Counted from the stretch's first letter, positions 7,499 to 15,448 are shown. The stretch: 36,346 nt of DNA from an uncultured Faecalibacterium sp. (GCA_934512105.1 CAKSWQ010000023.1:1-36346); one strand, 5' to 3'. Made by a program: numbers and translations. The notes: a model not told the origin generated them from the sequence alone.

Positions 7499-9154
7499 AT
7501 GACCGAACAAGCACTCCGCAAAATGATTGCTGCCGGGGAAAGCATCCGGCAGGAGTTTAAGTCGTGGGTGAAGTGCAAGGACTACCGGCAGCGGAAAGAG
7601 CTTGCGGTGAAAAGTGCGGTTGCGCTGGCAAACACAAAGGGCGGCGTTCTGCTGTTTGGCGTGGAAGATGACGGCACCATTACGGGCTGCCCCAAGAGCG
7701 ACCCGCAGGCACTGATGGAAGCCATCTACGATATGACACGGCCCAGCCTGTTTACCGAAATTGAGCCGGTGGAAACCTCTGACGGTGTGGTGCTGGTGGT
7801 ATCGGTGGAGAAGTCCAATTCTCATGTTGCCACCACCGGCGGCATCTATTACAGACGGCTGGGGAATGTGACAAAGCCCGACTACCCGGCAAACGATGTG
7901 TACTCTCCTGCCGATAACCCGGATTTTTCGGCAAAGATCGTGGAGGGCGCAACCGAAAGCGACATTGACCTGCTGGAAGTGTATCGCCTGAAAGAGAAGC
8001 TGCGGATTCGGGATGCAGGCTCTGCCCTGCCGGACTTGGCAGATACCACCTTTCTGGACAACCTGAACCTGATCCGCATGGACAAGGAAGAAGTGCGTGT
8101 GACGGTGGCAGGGCTGCTGTTTGTGGGCAAGGCGGCCGCCATTGCCCGGCTGCTGCCCCAGGCGGAGGTGATCTACCTCCATTACAGCGACGAAGCGCAG
8201 ACGGAATACGACAACCGCATGGATATGCAGGAGCCGGTGATCTCAATTCTGGATAAGCTGACCGAGCGCATCCGCACCTATAACCGCCTGACCAATGTGC
8301 AGGTGGGGCTGTTCCGGCTGGAGGTGTACGATTTCTCCGAAGCGGTTTTTCAGGAGGCTTTGCTGAATGCGCTGGCGCACCGCTCCTATGAGGATATGGC
8401 ACCGATCTACGTCAAGCACTACCCCACAAAGATCGTGATTGAGAACCCCGGCGGCTTTCCGGGGGACATCAACGAAAGCAACATTATCACCCACCAGTCC
8501 ATTCCCCGGAATAAGCTGATCGCCATGACCCTTCAGCACCTGAAGTATGTGCAGCGTTCCGGGCAGGGTGTGGACATCATGTTCCAGAGTATGCTCACTG
8601 AGGGCAAACCCTACCCGGAGTACGCCAGCACGCCCAACTCCGTCCGGCTAACCCTTCGCAGCACGATGGAAAATCAGAACTTCGTGCGTTTTATCGCGGA
8701 GACGCAGGACAGGCGTTCCAAGATGTTCACGCTGTCGGAACTGATGATTCTGCACTATCTGCGGGAGCATCAGAAAATCACCCTGAAGCAGGCGGCAAAG
8801 ACGATTCAGGAAACTGACGACAATGCCCACAAGGTTCTGAATGCTCTCCGGGACGAGGGGCTTCTGGAACTCAACGGCAAGACCTATATGCTGTCCCTCA
8901 AGGTCTACGAAACGGTGAAAACCGACGTGGCCTATGTGCAGGATAAGACGGTCAGCCAGATTCAGGCAAAGGATCGGATTCTCGAATATCTGAAGCATAA
9001 GCCGTCGATTACGAATCAGAAAGCACAAGAACTGTGCGGATACACAAAAGATCAGGCATACCGTATTCTCCGAAAGCTTGTAGAAGAAGGGAAAATTGAA
9101 GTAAAAGGAGCAGGGCGTGGAAGGAGATACTGCTTAAAAGAAAATCAGCGATAA
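7499..9154 (+). CDS. AlbA_2/Schlafen-like ATP-binding protein with winged helices
   Basis: 551 residues. The N terminus (about 15-130) is an AlbA_2 (Schlafen AlbA_2-like) domain: ESIRQEFKSWV, ALANTKGGVLLFGVEDDGTI and YYRRLGNVTKP. The middle carries a GHKL-like HATPase_c_4 domain: FQEALLNALAHRSYEDMAPI, IVIENPGGFP, and the glycine motif RSGQGVDIMF. The C-terminal 150 residues contain two predicted winged helices (ITLKQAAKTIQETDDNAHKVLNALRDEGLLEL and ITNQKAQELCGYTKDQAYRILRKLVEEG). Relatives are usually called putative transcriptional regulators, and many occur in defence islands. It starts 85 bases after the TIR gene behind AAAGGAGG, so the two may be co-transcribed. It may sense or gate the TIR effector, which is my inference. 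Confidence 0.82.
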   Translation: MTEQALRKMIAAGESIRQEFKSWVKCKDYRQRKELAVKSAVALANTKGGVLLFGVEDDGTITGCPKSDPQALMEAIYDMTRPSLFTEIEPVETSDGVVLVVSVEKSNSHVATTGGIYYRRLGNVTKPDYPANDVYSPADNPDFSAKIVEGATESDIDLLEVYRLKEKLRIRDAGSALPDLADTTFLDNLNLIRMDKEEVRVTVAGLLFVGKAAAIARLLPQAEVIYLHYSDEAQTEYDNRMDMQEPVISILDKLTERIRTYNRLTNVQVGLFRLEVYDFSEAVFQEALLNALAHRSYEDMAPIYVKHYPTKIVIENPGGFPGDINESNIITHQSIPRNKLIAMTLQHLKYVQRSGQGVDIMFQSMLTEGKPYPEYASTPNSVRLTLRSTMENQNFVRFIAETQDRRSKMFTLSELMILHYLREHQKITLKQAAKTIQETDDNAHKVLNALRDEGLLELNGKTYMLSLKVYETVKTDVAYVQDKTVSQIQAKDRILEYLKHKPSITNQKAQELCGYTKDQAYRILRKLVEEGKIEVKGAGRGRRYCLKENQR

Positions 9155-9285
9155 AAACGCGCGCCGCGCGATTATTACGCGCAAAGAAACGCGCGATTTT
9201 CTTGGGAATGAACAGAAAATAACTGCAATTCGATAAAAACAGGAATCGCTAATCGCGCGCTAAAACGCGCGCCGCGCGATTAGCG
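9154..9285. repeat. CG-rich direct repeats and a 13-bp stem
   Basis: An identical 21-base unit, AAAACGCGCGC followed by CGCGCGATTA, occurs at 9154-9174 and 9262-9282. The second copy lies partly in a hairpin, CGCTAATCGCGCG (9247-9259) with CGCGCGATTAGCG (9273-9285), followed by GTTTT. Further CGCGCG runs lie between them. It probably terminates the AlbA_2 gene; the repeated unit is unexplained. Confidence 0.55.
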
Positions 9286-9309
9286 GTTTTGCCGCGCGTT
9301 TTCTGTGGC

Positions 9310-9558
9310 TCAATCCTCCAGCCTGCCGTGGTCACACCCCAGCGACAGGTAGTGCTCCATCTCCCCTCTCAGCACCATTTGGGCGTACTCCAAGGGCTTA
9401 TTGTAGAGCAGCCAGTCCAGTTCTGCCCGCTGTGCCGGAGTGTTGCCGTACTCGTCCTCCACGGCGATGCAGTCGATGGAAAGCGCGGTGCCATCCTCGA
9501 ACCGGGCCTCCACCCGGTTGGTGTCCATGTTGTAGCGGCAGGAAAGCAATTTCGTCAT
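9310..9558 (-). CDS. DUF6061-like small acidic protein
   Basis: 82 residues starting at ATG 9558-9556, with GGAGG 8 bases upstream (9571-9567). It begins MTKLLSCRYNMDTNRVEARFEDG and ends CDHGRLED. It resembles the small accessory proteins grouped as DUF6061 in Clostridia; I assign the family from memory of its pattern, and no function is known. There is no signal peptide or membrane segment. It lies at the edge of the element, convergent with the AlbA_2 gene. A second, internally deleted copy of the gene and its upstream DNA occurs at 15166-15365. Confidence 0.65.
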   Translation of the reverse strand: MTKLLSCRYNMDTNRVEARFEDGTALSIDCIAVEDEYGNTPAQRAELDWLLYNKPLEYAQMVLRGEMEHYLSLGCDHGRLED

Positions 9559-9599
9559 ACTAGTATCCTCCAAGACTTGATTTTTGGTGTGCGGTCGCT

Positions 9600-9782
9600 C
9601 GAACCAATGCCGTCAAGTCGTTGTCGGATGAAGTGGTTTTTAGTTTGTCTGGGAGTAAGTGCACGGTTTCTGCACGGTTTCAAAACGTGCAAAAGGTGCA
9701 AATCGTTGCAAAATCGGACAAAGGGTGCAGAAACTCGAAGTTCAAAACCAGCGGTGTATCGAAAAGAAACAACGTTAAAACG
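9600..9782 (+). other. Gene-free element end with recombinase arm-like repeats
   Basis: The 11-base unit TGCACGGTTTC is repeated in perfect tandem at 9660-9670 and 9671-9681, followed by GTGCAAA, GTGCAAA and TTGCAAA-type copies to about 9712. Such short repeats beside an attachment site are typical of tyrosine-recombinase or excisionase arm sites. A plus-strand frame across the block reads like a basic protein tail (VKSLSDEVVFSLSGSK...VSKRNNVKT, stop at about 9782). It could be the remnant C terminus of an integrase, but I cannot confirm that. Confidence 0.4.
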
Positions 9783-9818
9783 TAACTTCCAAAAATTGAG
9801 GGAATCGCCCGGCGTGCT

Positions 9819-9863
9819 CTACGAATCAGTAGGCCGGTGGTTCGAGTCCCTTCCATCGCACCA
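9819..9863 (+). other. 3' half of a tRNA-Arg gene: attachment site
   Basis: The bases fit tRNA numbering exactly from position 32 to the end: CTACGAA (anticodon loop, ACG anticodon), TCAGT, AGGCC, GGTGG, TTCGAGT (T loop), CCCTT, CCATCGC, A, CCA. The 5' anticodon stem, D arm and 5' acceptor are missing, and the T stem GGTGG / CCCTT does not pair, so it is not a functional tRNA. A 3' tRNA fragment followed by a normal terminator is the classic attR left by an element integrated in a tRNA gene. The element would extend leftward from here and the complete tRNA would lie beyond base 1. The broken T stem suggests a crossover between two non-identical tRNA copies. Confidence 0.7.
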
Positions 9864-9870
9864 AACAATG

Positions 9871-9914
9871 AAAATCCGAACCTTTTCTCGATAGGAGAAG
9901 GGTTCGGATTTTTT
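9871..9914 (+). terminator. Terminator after the tRNA-Arg fragment
   Basis: AAAATCCGAACC...TCTC pairs with GAGA...GGTTCGGATTTT around CGATAG, with a T-run to 9914. It is probably the original terminator of the invaded tRNA gene. Confidence 0.8.
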
Positions 9915-10164
9915 GTTTTCTTCGGAAATGAGAATGCCGCGGTTGCGCAGCAATGAAAGCCCCAGTGGGGCTTTTAAGCGGCAGAGCGGTCTTGCGCAAG
10001 CAAGATGGAGGGGCCTCGCCCCGACAAGCTCGGTGGGATTTGCGATAAAGGGTATCATGGATTGCAGGGCACGTCAAGATGGTTTTGCAAATTTTATTGC
10101 AGTAAAGCGGTGATAGTAGGACTTATATTTAACACACGGCAAGAAACAATTTCCGTTTCGCACA
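9915..10164. other. Gene-free structured stretch before the two-component operon
   Basis: No gene is supported. It contains a terminator-like AAAGCCCC-AGT-GGGGCTTTT hairpin at 9956-9975, a CTTGCGCAAG palindrome at 9991-10000 and an AGGGGCC / GGCCCC-like pair. The density of hairpins suggests a dispersed intergenic repeat, which a genome search could confirm. Confidence 0.4.
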
Positions 10165-10193
10165 TTGTAATGTTCGCAGAAAAAACTTATAAT
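10165..10193 (+). promoter_or_regulatory. Promoter of the two-component operon
   Basis: TTGTAA (10165-10170), a 17-bp spacer and a perfect TATAAT (10188-10193). A TGTAGG element at 10205-10210 lies just past the expected transcript start and recurs before the ABC genes. Confidence 0.65.
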
Positions 10194-10240
10194 GCTTTTG
10201 AACCTGTAGGACACACAAAACGCAGAAAAGAGAGGGAATC

Positions 10241-10921
10241 ATGAGAAAACTGTTCCTTTTGGAAGATGATCTGAGCCTGATCAGTGGGCTGACTTTTGCA
10301 TTCAAGAAACAGGGCTTTGCACTGGATACAGCCCGGACGCTGGCAGAAGCCGAGGTGCTGTGGTCAGACAGAAAATATGACCTGCTGGTGCTGGATGTTT
10401 CCCTGCCGGATGGCTCTGGCTTCGATTTTTGCCAGAAGGTGCGGCGCACATCCAACGTGCCGATTCTGTTCCTGACCGCTGCGGATGAGGAAATGAATAT
10501 CATCATGGGACTGGAACTGGGCGGGGATGATTACCTGACCAAGCCGTTCAAGCTGGGTATCCTGCTGTCGCGGGTCAATGCGCTGCTTCGCCGTGCAAAT
10601 GCGTCCGGCGCAGGAGATACCGTGCTGGAATCCAATGGCATCACCGTCCGATTGTTGCAGGGGCAGGCATACAAAAACGGAATCTTGCTGGAACTGACCG
10701 GCGCAGAGTACAAGCTGCTCTGCTTCTTTATGCAGCATCCGAATGCCGTGCTATCCAAGGAACAAATTCTGGATGCACTGTGGGACTGCGATGGGGATTA
10801 CATTGACAGCAGTGCCTTAACAGTGTACATCCGGCGGCTGCGGATGAAGATTGAGGACGACCCCGGCAAACCGCAGATGCTGCTGACCGTCCGCGGCATG
10901 GGCTATAAATGGAATGGGTAA
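10241..10921 (+). CDS. OmpR-family response regulator
   Basis: 226 residues. The receiver domain (1-115) has the acidic pair E8-D9-D10, phospho-acceptor D52 (LVLDVSLPDGSG), T79 and K101 (LTKPF). The winged-helix DNA-binding domain (about 128-224) ends with the usual SALTVYIRRLRMKIE and VRGMGYKW. It is followed 9 bases later by its histidine kinase and then by an ABC ATPase and an FtsX-type permease. That order is typical of BceRS-BceAB or VncRS-Vex-like modules that sense and expel antimicrobial peptides or cell-wall antibiotics. The GAGAGGG binding site is 5 to 6 bases from the ATG. The peptide sensed cannot be told from sequence. Confidence 0.9.
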   Translation: MRKLFLLEDDLSLISGLTFAFKKQGFALDTARTLAEAEVLWSDRKYDLLVLDVSLPDGSGFDFCQKVRRTSNVPILFLTAADEEMNIIMGLELGGDDYLTKPFKLGILLSRVNALLRRANASGAGDTVLESNGITVRLLQGQAYKNGILLELTGAEYKLLCFFMQHPNAVLSKEQILDALWDCDGDYIDSSALTVYIRRLRMKIEDDPGKPQMLLTVRGMGYKWNG

Positions 10922-10930
10922 AGGTGCCGT

Positions 10931-11968
10931 ATGAAAGTATTCGCAAACCGGGAGATCCGGATTTTGTTCTGGGCAGTGCTGGCGGTCTGGGCGGTGGCAT
11001 TGGCGCTCACGCAGGGCATCGTATTGCATACAACGCATGTGTTTTCTTTCGGGTTACTGTTGCTTTTTCTGCTGCTGGGCGGCTGTCTCTGGGGCGCTCT
11101 TTTTCGCTATTTTCAAAGGCAAAACGCGCTTTTGGAACAGGCAGTCCAGCAAATCCAAAGTTGTCTGGATGGCAACCCGGATGCACGACTGGACTGCGAC
11201 CGGGAGGGAGAACTTTACCGTCTGTTTCACTCCGTTAATGCATTGGCGGCAGTTCTGAGCGCACACGCAGACAACGAGCAGCGGGAGAAGCATTTTTTGA
11301 AAAATACCATTGCGGATATTTCGCACCAGCTCAAAACACCGCTGGCGGCGTTGAATATCTACAACGGTCTGCTTCAGGACGAAGCTGTTTCGCCATCGGA
11401 GGTCAAAGAGTTTGCAGACCTGTCCGAACAGGAGTTGGACCGCATCGAAACGTTGGTGCAGAATCTGCTCAAAATCACCCGGCTGGATGCCGGTTCGGTC
11501 GTATTGGAGAAGAAAAACGAAAATGTTGCTGAAATGGTGCAGGACATCGCGCGGCAGTATAACTATCGTGCAGAGCAGGAACAGAAAAAGCTCGTTCTGT
11601 CCGGCTCAGAGGTGGTTACACTTTGGTGCGACCGTGACTGGATGCAGGAAGCTGTGGACAATCTTGTAAAGAATGCCCTTGACCACACAAAGAGTGGAGA
11701 TACGATTCAGGTAGAGTGGAATGCACTGCCGTCCATGGTTCAGATCAAAGTGCGCGACAACGGCAGCGGCATCCACCCGGAAGATTTGTACCATATCTTC
11801 AAACGGTTTTATCGCAGCCGCTTTTCACAGGATACACAGGGCATCGGGCTGGGTCTGCCGCTGGCAAAAGCCGTTGTGGAAGCCCATCACGGCACCATTG
11901 AAGTAGACAGCGAGCTGGGAAAGGGCACGACCTTTACTCTGAATTTTCCGATTCCTACAAAATTGTAG
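10931..11968 (+). CDS. Membrane sensor histidine kinase
   Basis: 345 residues. Two membrane segments near the N terminus (about 10-30 and 37-58) are separated by only a few outside residues, so there is no extracellular sensor domain: this is an intramembrane-sensing kinase. A HAMP-like segment follows, then the H box ISHQLKTPLAAL with H132, the N box DNLVKNALDHT, DNGSGI, the F box IFKRFYR and G box GIGLGLPLAK. Kinases of this shape usually depend on the neighbouring FtsX-type permease to detect their ligand (knowledge from Bce systems). The stop codon overlaps the CCTACAA...TTGTAGG palindrome at 11954-11969. Confidence 0.9.
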   Translation: MKVFANREIRILFWAVLAVWAVALALTQGIVLHTTHVFSFGLLLLFLLLGGCLWGALFRYFQRQNALLEQAVQQIQSCLDGNPDARLDCDREGELYRLFHSVNALAAVLSAHADNEQREKHFLKNTIADISHQLKTPLAALNIYNGLLQDEAVSPSEVKEFADLSEQELDRIETLVQNLLKITRLDAGSVVLEKKNENVAEMVQDIARQYNYRAEQEQKKLVLSGSEVVTLWCDRDWMQEAVDNLVKNALDHTKSGDTIQVEWNALPSMVQIKVRDNGSGIHPEDLYHIFKRFYRSRFSQDTQGIGLGLPLAKAVVEAHHGTIEVDSELGKGTTFTLNFPIPTKL

Positions 11969-11980
11969 GCTGAGTGTAGG
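11954..11980 (+). promoter_or_regulatory. Probable response-regulator site before the ABC genes
   Basis: CCTACAA-AA-TTGTAGG (11954-11969) is a palindrome, and TGTAGG recurs at 11975-11980, exactly 11 bp after the copy at 11964. One-turn spacing suits OmpR-type dimers. A possible -10 TATCCT (12002-12007) lies downstream with no good -35, as expected for an activated promoter. Confidence 0.45.
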
Positions 11981-12069
11981 CTTGCAGTAAGGTTGACGTG
12001 TTATCCTTTTCTGCACAGACAGAGATAATCCGTCTGAATCGAAGGAACCTGCAAAGTGAGGGATACACT

Positions 12070-12753
12070 ATGGAACTATTAGAAGTCAACCATCTCTGCA
12101 AGACCTACGGCAGCGGAGAAACCGCTGTCCATGCGCTGAAAGATGTTAGCTTTTCAGTGCCGAAAGGCGAATATGTGGCGGTCGTTGGCGAATCCGGCTC
12201 CGGCAAAAGCACCCTGCTCAATCTGATTGGCGGACTGGATACGCCGACTTCCGGCAAGGTGCTGATTGATGGCAAGGATGTTTTTGCCATGAAAGACCGG
12301 GAGCTGACGATCTTCCGCCGCCGCAATATCGGTTTTATCTTTCAGGCATTCAACCTCATCCCGGAACTGACCGTAGAACAGAACATCCTGTTCCCGGTGT
12401 TGCTGGACTACCAAAAACCGGACAGAGCATATCTGGAAGAACTGCTGACCGTGCTGAATCTGAAAGACCGGCGGAAGCATCTGCCAAGCCAGCTTTCCGG
12501 CGGGCAGCAGCAACGGGTAGCCATCGGCCGCGCCCTGATGACCCGCCCTTCGCTGATTTTGGCGGATGAGCCGACCGGCAATCTGGACACCCAGAACACC
12601 AGCGAGGTCATTGCCCTGCTAAAAGAAACATCCCGGAAATACGAGCAGACCATCCTGATGATCACCCACAACCGCAGCATTGCGCAGACGGCAGACCGGG
12701 TGTTGCAGGTATCGGACGGCTGCCTGACCGATTTTGGGAGGTGCCGGGAATGA
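12070..12753 (+). CDS. ABC transporter ATP-binding protein (MacB/BceA type)
   Basis: 227 residues from the ATG at 12070, with GTGAGGG upstream; a longer frame to 11998 lacks a binding site. Walker A is GESGSGKST (38-46), the Q loop follows in FIFQAFNLIPELT, the signature is LSGGQQQRVAIGRAL, and Walker B with D loop is LILADEPTGNLDT; the switch His is in ITHNRSI. The DEPTGNLD form places it in the LolD/MacB/BceA branch that drives FtsX-type permeases. Its stop codon overlaps the permease start (ATGA at 12750), indicating translational coupling. It should energise removal of a hydrophobic or peptide substrate at the membrane's outer face. Confidence 0.92.
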   Translation: MELLEVNHLCKTYGSGETAVHALKDVSFSVPKGEYVAVVGESGSGKSTLLNLIGGLDTPTSGKVLIDGKDVFAMKDRELTIFRRRNIGFIFQAFNLIPELTVEQNILFPVLLDYQKPDRAYLEELLTVLNLKDRRKHLPSQLSGGQQQRVAIGRALMTRPSLILADEPTGNLDTQNTSEVIALLKETSRKYEQTILMITHNRSIAQTADRVLQVSDGCLTDFGRCRE

Positions 12754-15092
12754 GCAGCACAGAAATGAAAAGCTATCTGAGCCTGATCCCGATTTCTGCC
12801 AAGGTACGCAGACGGCAGAATCGCATGACCATCCTGTGCATCGTCATTGCGGTGTTTCTGGTCAGTGCTATTTTTAGTGTAGCGGATATGATGCTGCGCA
12901 CCCAAATGAATCGCACAGCAGGAAAAGATGGCAGTTGGCATTTGCAGATTGCCGGAATTACACAGAGTCAGGCAGAACAGCTGGCACAGCAGCCGGACGT
13001 GGTGTGTGCAGGTGTAGGAGCAGTGTTCAATGAGGACGGAGAAGAGGATTACCGCCTGAACGGAAAACGGGTGGTTCTTTACGGTTGTGATGTGCAATTT
13101 CTGCGTGTGAATCGTTCCGTAGACTTTGCGGGGACTTTTCCGGAACATGACGGAGAGGTGCTGCTTGGAAAAGGTGCCGCCCGGATTTTTGGTGTGGCAA
13201 TCGGAGATTCAGTCACGCTGAAGCTGCCAGATGGGCAGAGCCGGACACTGACTGTGACTGGCATCGGCGGTGTGGACGAAAGCTATTACGGAATGCAATT
13301 TGCACTGGTGGATATTTATCTGCCGCAGGAGACATTTGAAGCGCTTCTGACTGGGCAGGGAGAAACTCTGCCGCAGACTGTGTATGATCTGCAGTATACC
13401 AGCGCTGCCAAGGCGGCAAAAGCTCTGCCGCAGCTACGGCAGCAGTATGGCGAGGATGCCGTGCATGAGAATCTGAATGTGATGGGCTCTGCCGGACAGA
13501 GCAACAGCACCGCGTTCCGGACGGTGTACGGCATGGCGGGCGTGTTGTTTGTTCTGGTGCTGCTTGCCGGTGTGCTGATGATCTCCGGTACCATGAACAG
13601 CAATATTGCGCAGCGCACCCGGTTCTTTGGTGTGATGCGCTGTCTCGGAATGAGCAAACAGCAGGTCGTTCATTTTGTCCGGATGGAAGCACTCAACTGG
13701 TGCAGGATTGCGGTCCCGATCGGCCTTGTTCTGGGGACGTTTTCCAGTTGGGCGGTGTGCGGCGCACTGCGGTACGGCATTGGCGGCGAGTTTGCGACAA
13801 CGCCAGTATTACGGTTGAGTACGGGTGGTCTGTGCGCCGGTGTTGTGGTGGGCGTAGTAACGGTGTTGCTGGCGGCACAGGCTCCGGCCAAGCGGGCTGC
13901 AGAGGTCCCGCCTGTGGCGGCGGCTTCCGGGAGTGAACAGGCGGCAGTTGTGCATCATGCAGCGGATCTCAGCTCCGGTCGTACTGAAACTGTACTGGGC
14001 ATATACCATGCCACCGCAAGCAAAAAGAATTGGTTCCTGATTACCGCAAGCTTTGCATTAAGCATTGTGCTTGCACTGGGATTTATCGTTATTTTGCAGT
14101 TTGCTTCTCTGCTGTTGCCAAGTTTAGCACCATGGCAGGCGGATGTGCTGTATAACGGCTATGACAACGAACAGGTGCTGCCGGATACCATGGCGCAGCA
14201 GTTGCGAAGGATGCCCGGTGTTGCACATGTATGGGGCTGTACGGGTCTTGTCCATGTACCTGCCAGCAGCGACCGGAACAATGTCGAGCAGGTCACATTC
14301 TGTTCGTACGATGATTTTATGCTGGAATCCAGCAAAAGCATGGTGGTCAAGGGCAGAATGGCAAAAAACTCCGGCGCAGACAATGAAGTGATGACGATGT
14401 ACAACAAAACAAACCCCATCCGTGTCGGGGATACTATCACTGTGAACGGTGTGCCGCTGACGGTCGTGGGCGCATTCTCACAGGGAATATTTCCGGACGA
14501 TGTGACCATTATTGCGCCGGAAGTACTGTTCCGCCGTGTAGCAGGAGAACAGAATTACAATATGATCGGGGTGCAGCTGGACCGCACCGCCAGTGATGAG
14601 ACCGTGCTGGAGCTGGCAGTTTTTTCCAGTGATCAGATCGTTGTGCAGGATCTGAGGGAGAGCAACCGGCAGGACCGTGGGACCTATTATGCGGCACGGA
14701 TCGTACTGTATGGATTTCTTGCCATTATTGGCAGCATCTCCCTGCTGAACATCGTCAACAGCATTTCCATGAGCGTGTCGGCACGAATGAAGCAGTATGG
14801 CATCCTGCGTGCCATCGGGATGGATGATGCACAGCTGAAACGCATGATCTCTGCCGAAGCTGGCACCTATGCGGTGTCCGGTCTTGTGGTGGGCATTGCG
14901 CTGGGTCTTGTGCTGAATCGGAAGCTGTATATCCTGCTCATCACCCATTATTTCGGTGCAGCGTGGCAGGTGCCGTGGGGCTGTCTTGCCGTGATTGTCG
15001 TAGTCGTGCTGATGGCTGTGGTGCTGGCAGTATATAACCCGGTCAGGCGAATCCTCATGCAGCCCATTACTGCAACCATCAGTGAATTATAA
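12750..15092 (+). CDS. FtsX-family ABC permease with two FtsX domains
   Basis: 780 residues. ATG 12750 overlaps the ATPase stop as ATGA, and GGGAGG (12735-12740) sits about 9 bases upstream; GTG 12741 would leave no spacing. Membrane segment 1 lies at about residues 25-45, followed by a large extracellular MacB-like domain and an FtsX domain near 255-370 (VLFVLVLLAGVLMISGTMNSNIAQRTRFFGVMRCLGM). A central hydrophobic segment (ALSIVLALGFIVILQF), a second extracellular region and a second FtsX domain follow (ISLLNIVNSISMSVSARMKQYGILRAIGM). The repeated topology and the upstream kinase without an outside sensor support a detect-and-export role against peptides or antibiotics. Substrate unknown. 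It ends the operon. Confidence 0.88.
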   Translation: MSSTEMKSYLSLIPISAKVRRRQNRMTILCIVIAVFLVSAIFSVADMMLRTQMNRTAGKDGSWHLQIAGITQSQAEQLAQQPDVVCAGVGAVFNEDGEEDYRLNGKRVVLYGCDVQFLRVNRSVDFAGTFPEHDGEVLLGKGAARIFGVAIGDSVTLKLPDGQSRTLTVTGIGGVDESYYGMQFALVDIYLPQETFEALLTGQGETLPQTVYDLQYTSAAKAAKALPQLRQQYGEDAVHENLNVMGSAGQSNSTAFRTVYGMAGVLFVLVLLAGVLMISGTMNSNIAQRTRFFGVMRCLGMSKQQVVHFVRMEALNWCRIAVPIGLVLGTFSSWAVCGALRYGIGGEFATTPVLRLSTGGLCAGVVVGVVTVLLAAQAPAKRAAEVPPVAAASGSEQAAVVHHAADLSSGRTETVLGIYHATASKKNWFLITASFALSIVLALGFIVILQFASLLLPSLAPWQADVLYNGYDNEQVLPDTMAQQLRRMPGVAHVWGCTGLVHVPASSDRNNVEQVTFCSYDDFMLESSKSMVVKGRMAKNSGADNEVMTMYNKTNPIRVGDTITVNGVPLTVVGAFSQGIFPDDVTIIAPEVLFRRVAGEQNYNMIGVQLDRTASDETVLELAVFSSDQIVVQDLRESNRQDRGTYYAARIVLYGFLAIIGSISLLNIVNSISMSVSARMKQYGILRAIGMDDAQLKRMISAEAGTYAVSGLVVGIALGLVLNRKLYILLITHYFGAAWQVPWGCLAVIVVVVLMAVVLAVYNPVRRILMQPITATISEL

Positions 15093-15097
15093 ACCAG

Positions 15098-15157
15098 AAC
15101 AACAGATGCCCACCAGCGTATGGCGAAAACCATAGGTCGGTGGGCATCGTGTTCTTT
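15098..15157 (+). terminator. Terminator of the ABC exporter operon
   Basis: GATGCCCACC (15105-15114) pairs with GGTGGGCATC (15139-15148), extended outside by GAACA / TGTTC and inside by TATGG / CCATA, then TTTATA. Confidence 0.7.
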
Positions 15158-15165
15158 ATAGGGAC

Positions 15166-15365
15166 TTAATCTTCCAGCCTGCCGTGGTCACACCCCAGCG
15201 ACAGGTAGTGCTCCATCTCCCCTCTCAGCACCATCTGTGCGTACTCCAAGGGCTTGTTGTAGAGCAGCCAGTCCAGTTCTGCCCGCTGTGCCGGGGTATC
15301 CCCATACTCGTCCTCCACGGCGATGCTGTCAAGTCGTTGTCGGATGAAGTGGTTTTTAGTTTGTT
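15166..15365 (-). pseudogene. Internally deleted copy of the DUF6061-like gene
   Basis: The sequence matches 9310-9470 closely from the stop codon through the codons for IAVEDEYG, then jumps to match 9611-9648, the DNA upstream of the intact gene. About 140 bp, including the start codon and the first third of the gene, are missing. The junction lies at GAC(T/G)GCAT, a short repeat present on both sides in the intact copy, so slipped or microhomology recombination explains it. The open frame continues upstream in phase to about 15440 (SAPIFVLFARRLQQIQK), but I see no start with a ribosome binding site. It is best treated as a relic, and as one half of a split repeat flanking 9.65-15.17 kb. Confidence 0.7.
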
Positions 15366-15448
15366 CGATTTTTTGTATCTGTTGCAGTCGTCTGGCAAAC
15401 AGTACAAAAATCGGCGCTGATTTTTGGCGCGGGTTACGCGTTTAACCT

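Noticed and set aside
9154..9285. CRISPR array
   Set aside because: Only two copies of the unit, with unequal surroundings and no regular spacers.
9680..10077. Minus-strand frames reading like RDSNHRPTDS or KGLEPPAY
   Set aside because: These are the well-known false proteins produced by translating the antisense of a tRNA T arm; the tRNA-Arg fragment explains them.
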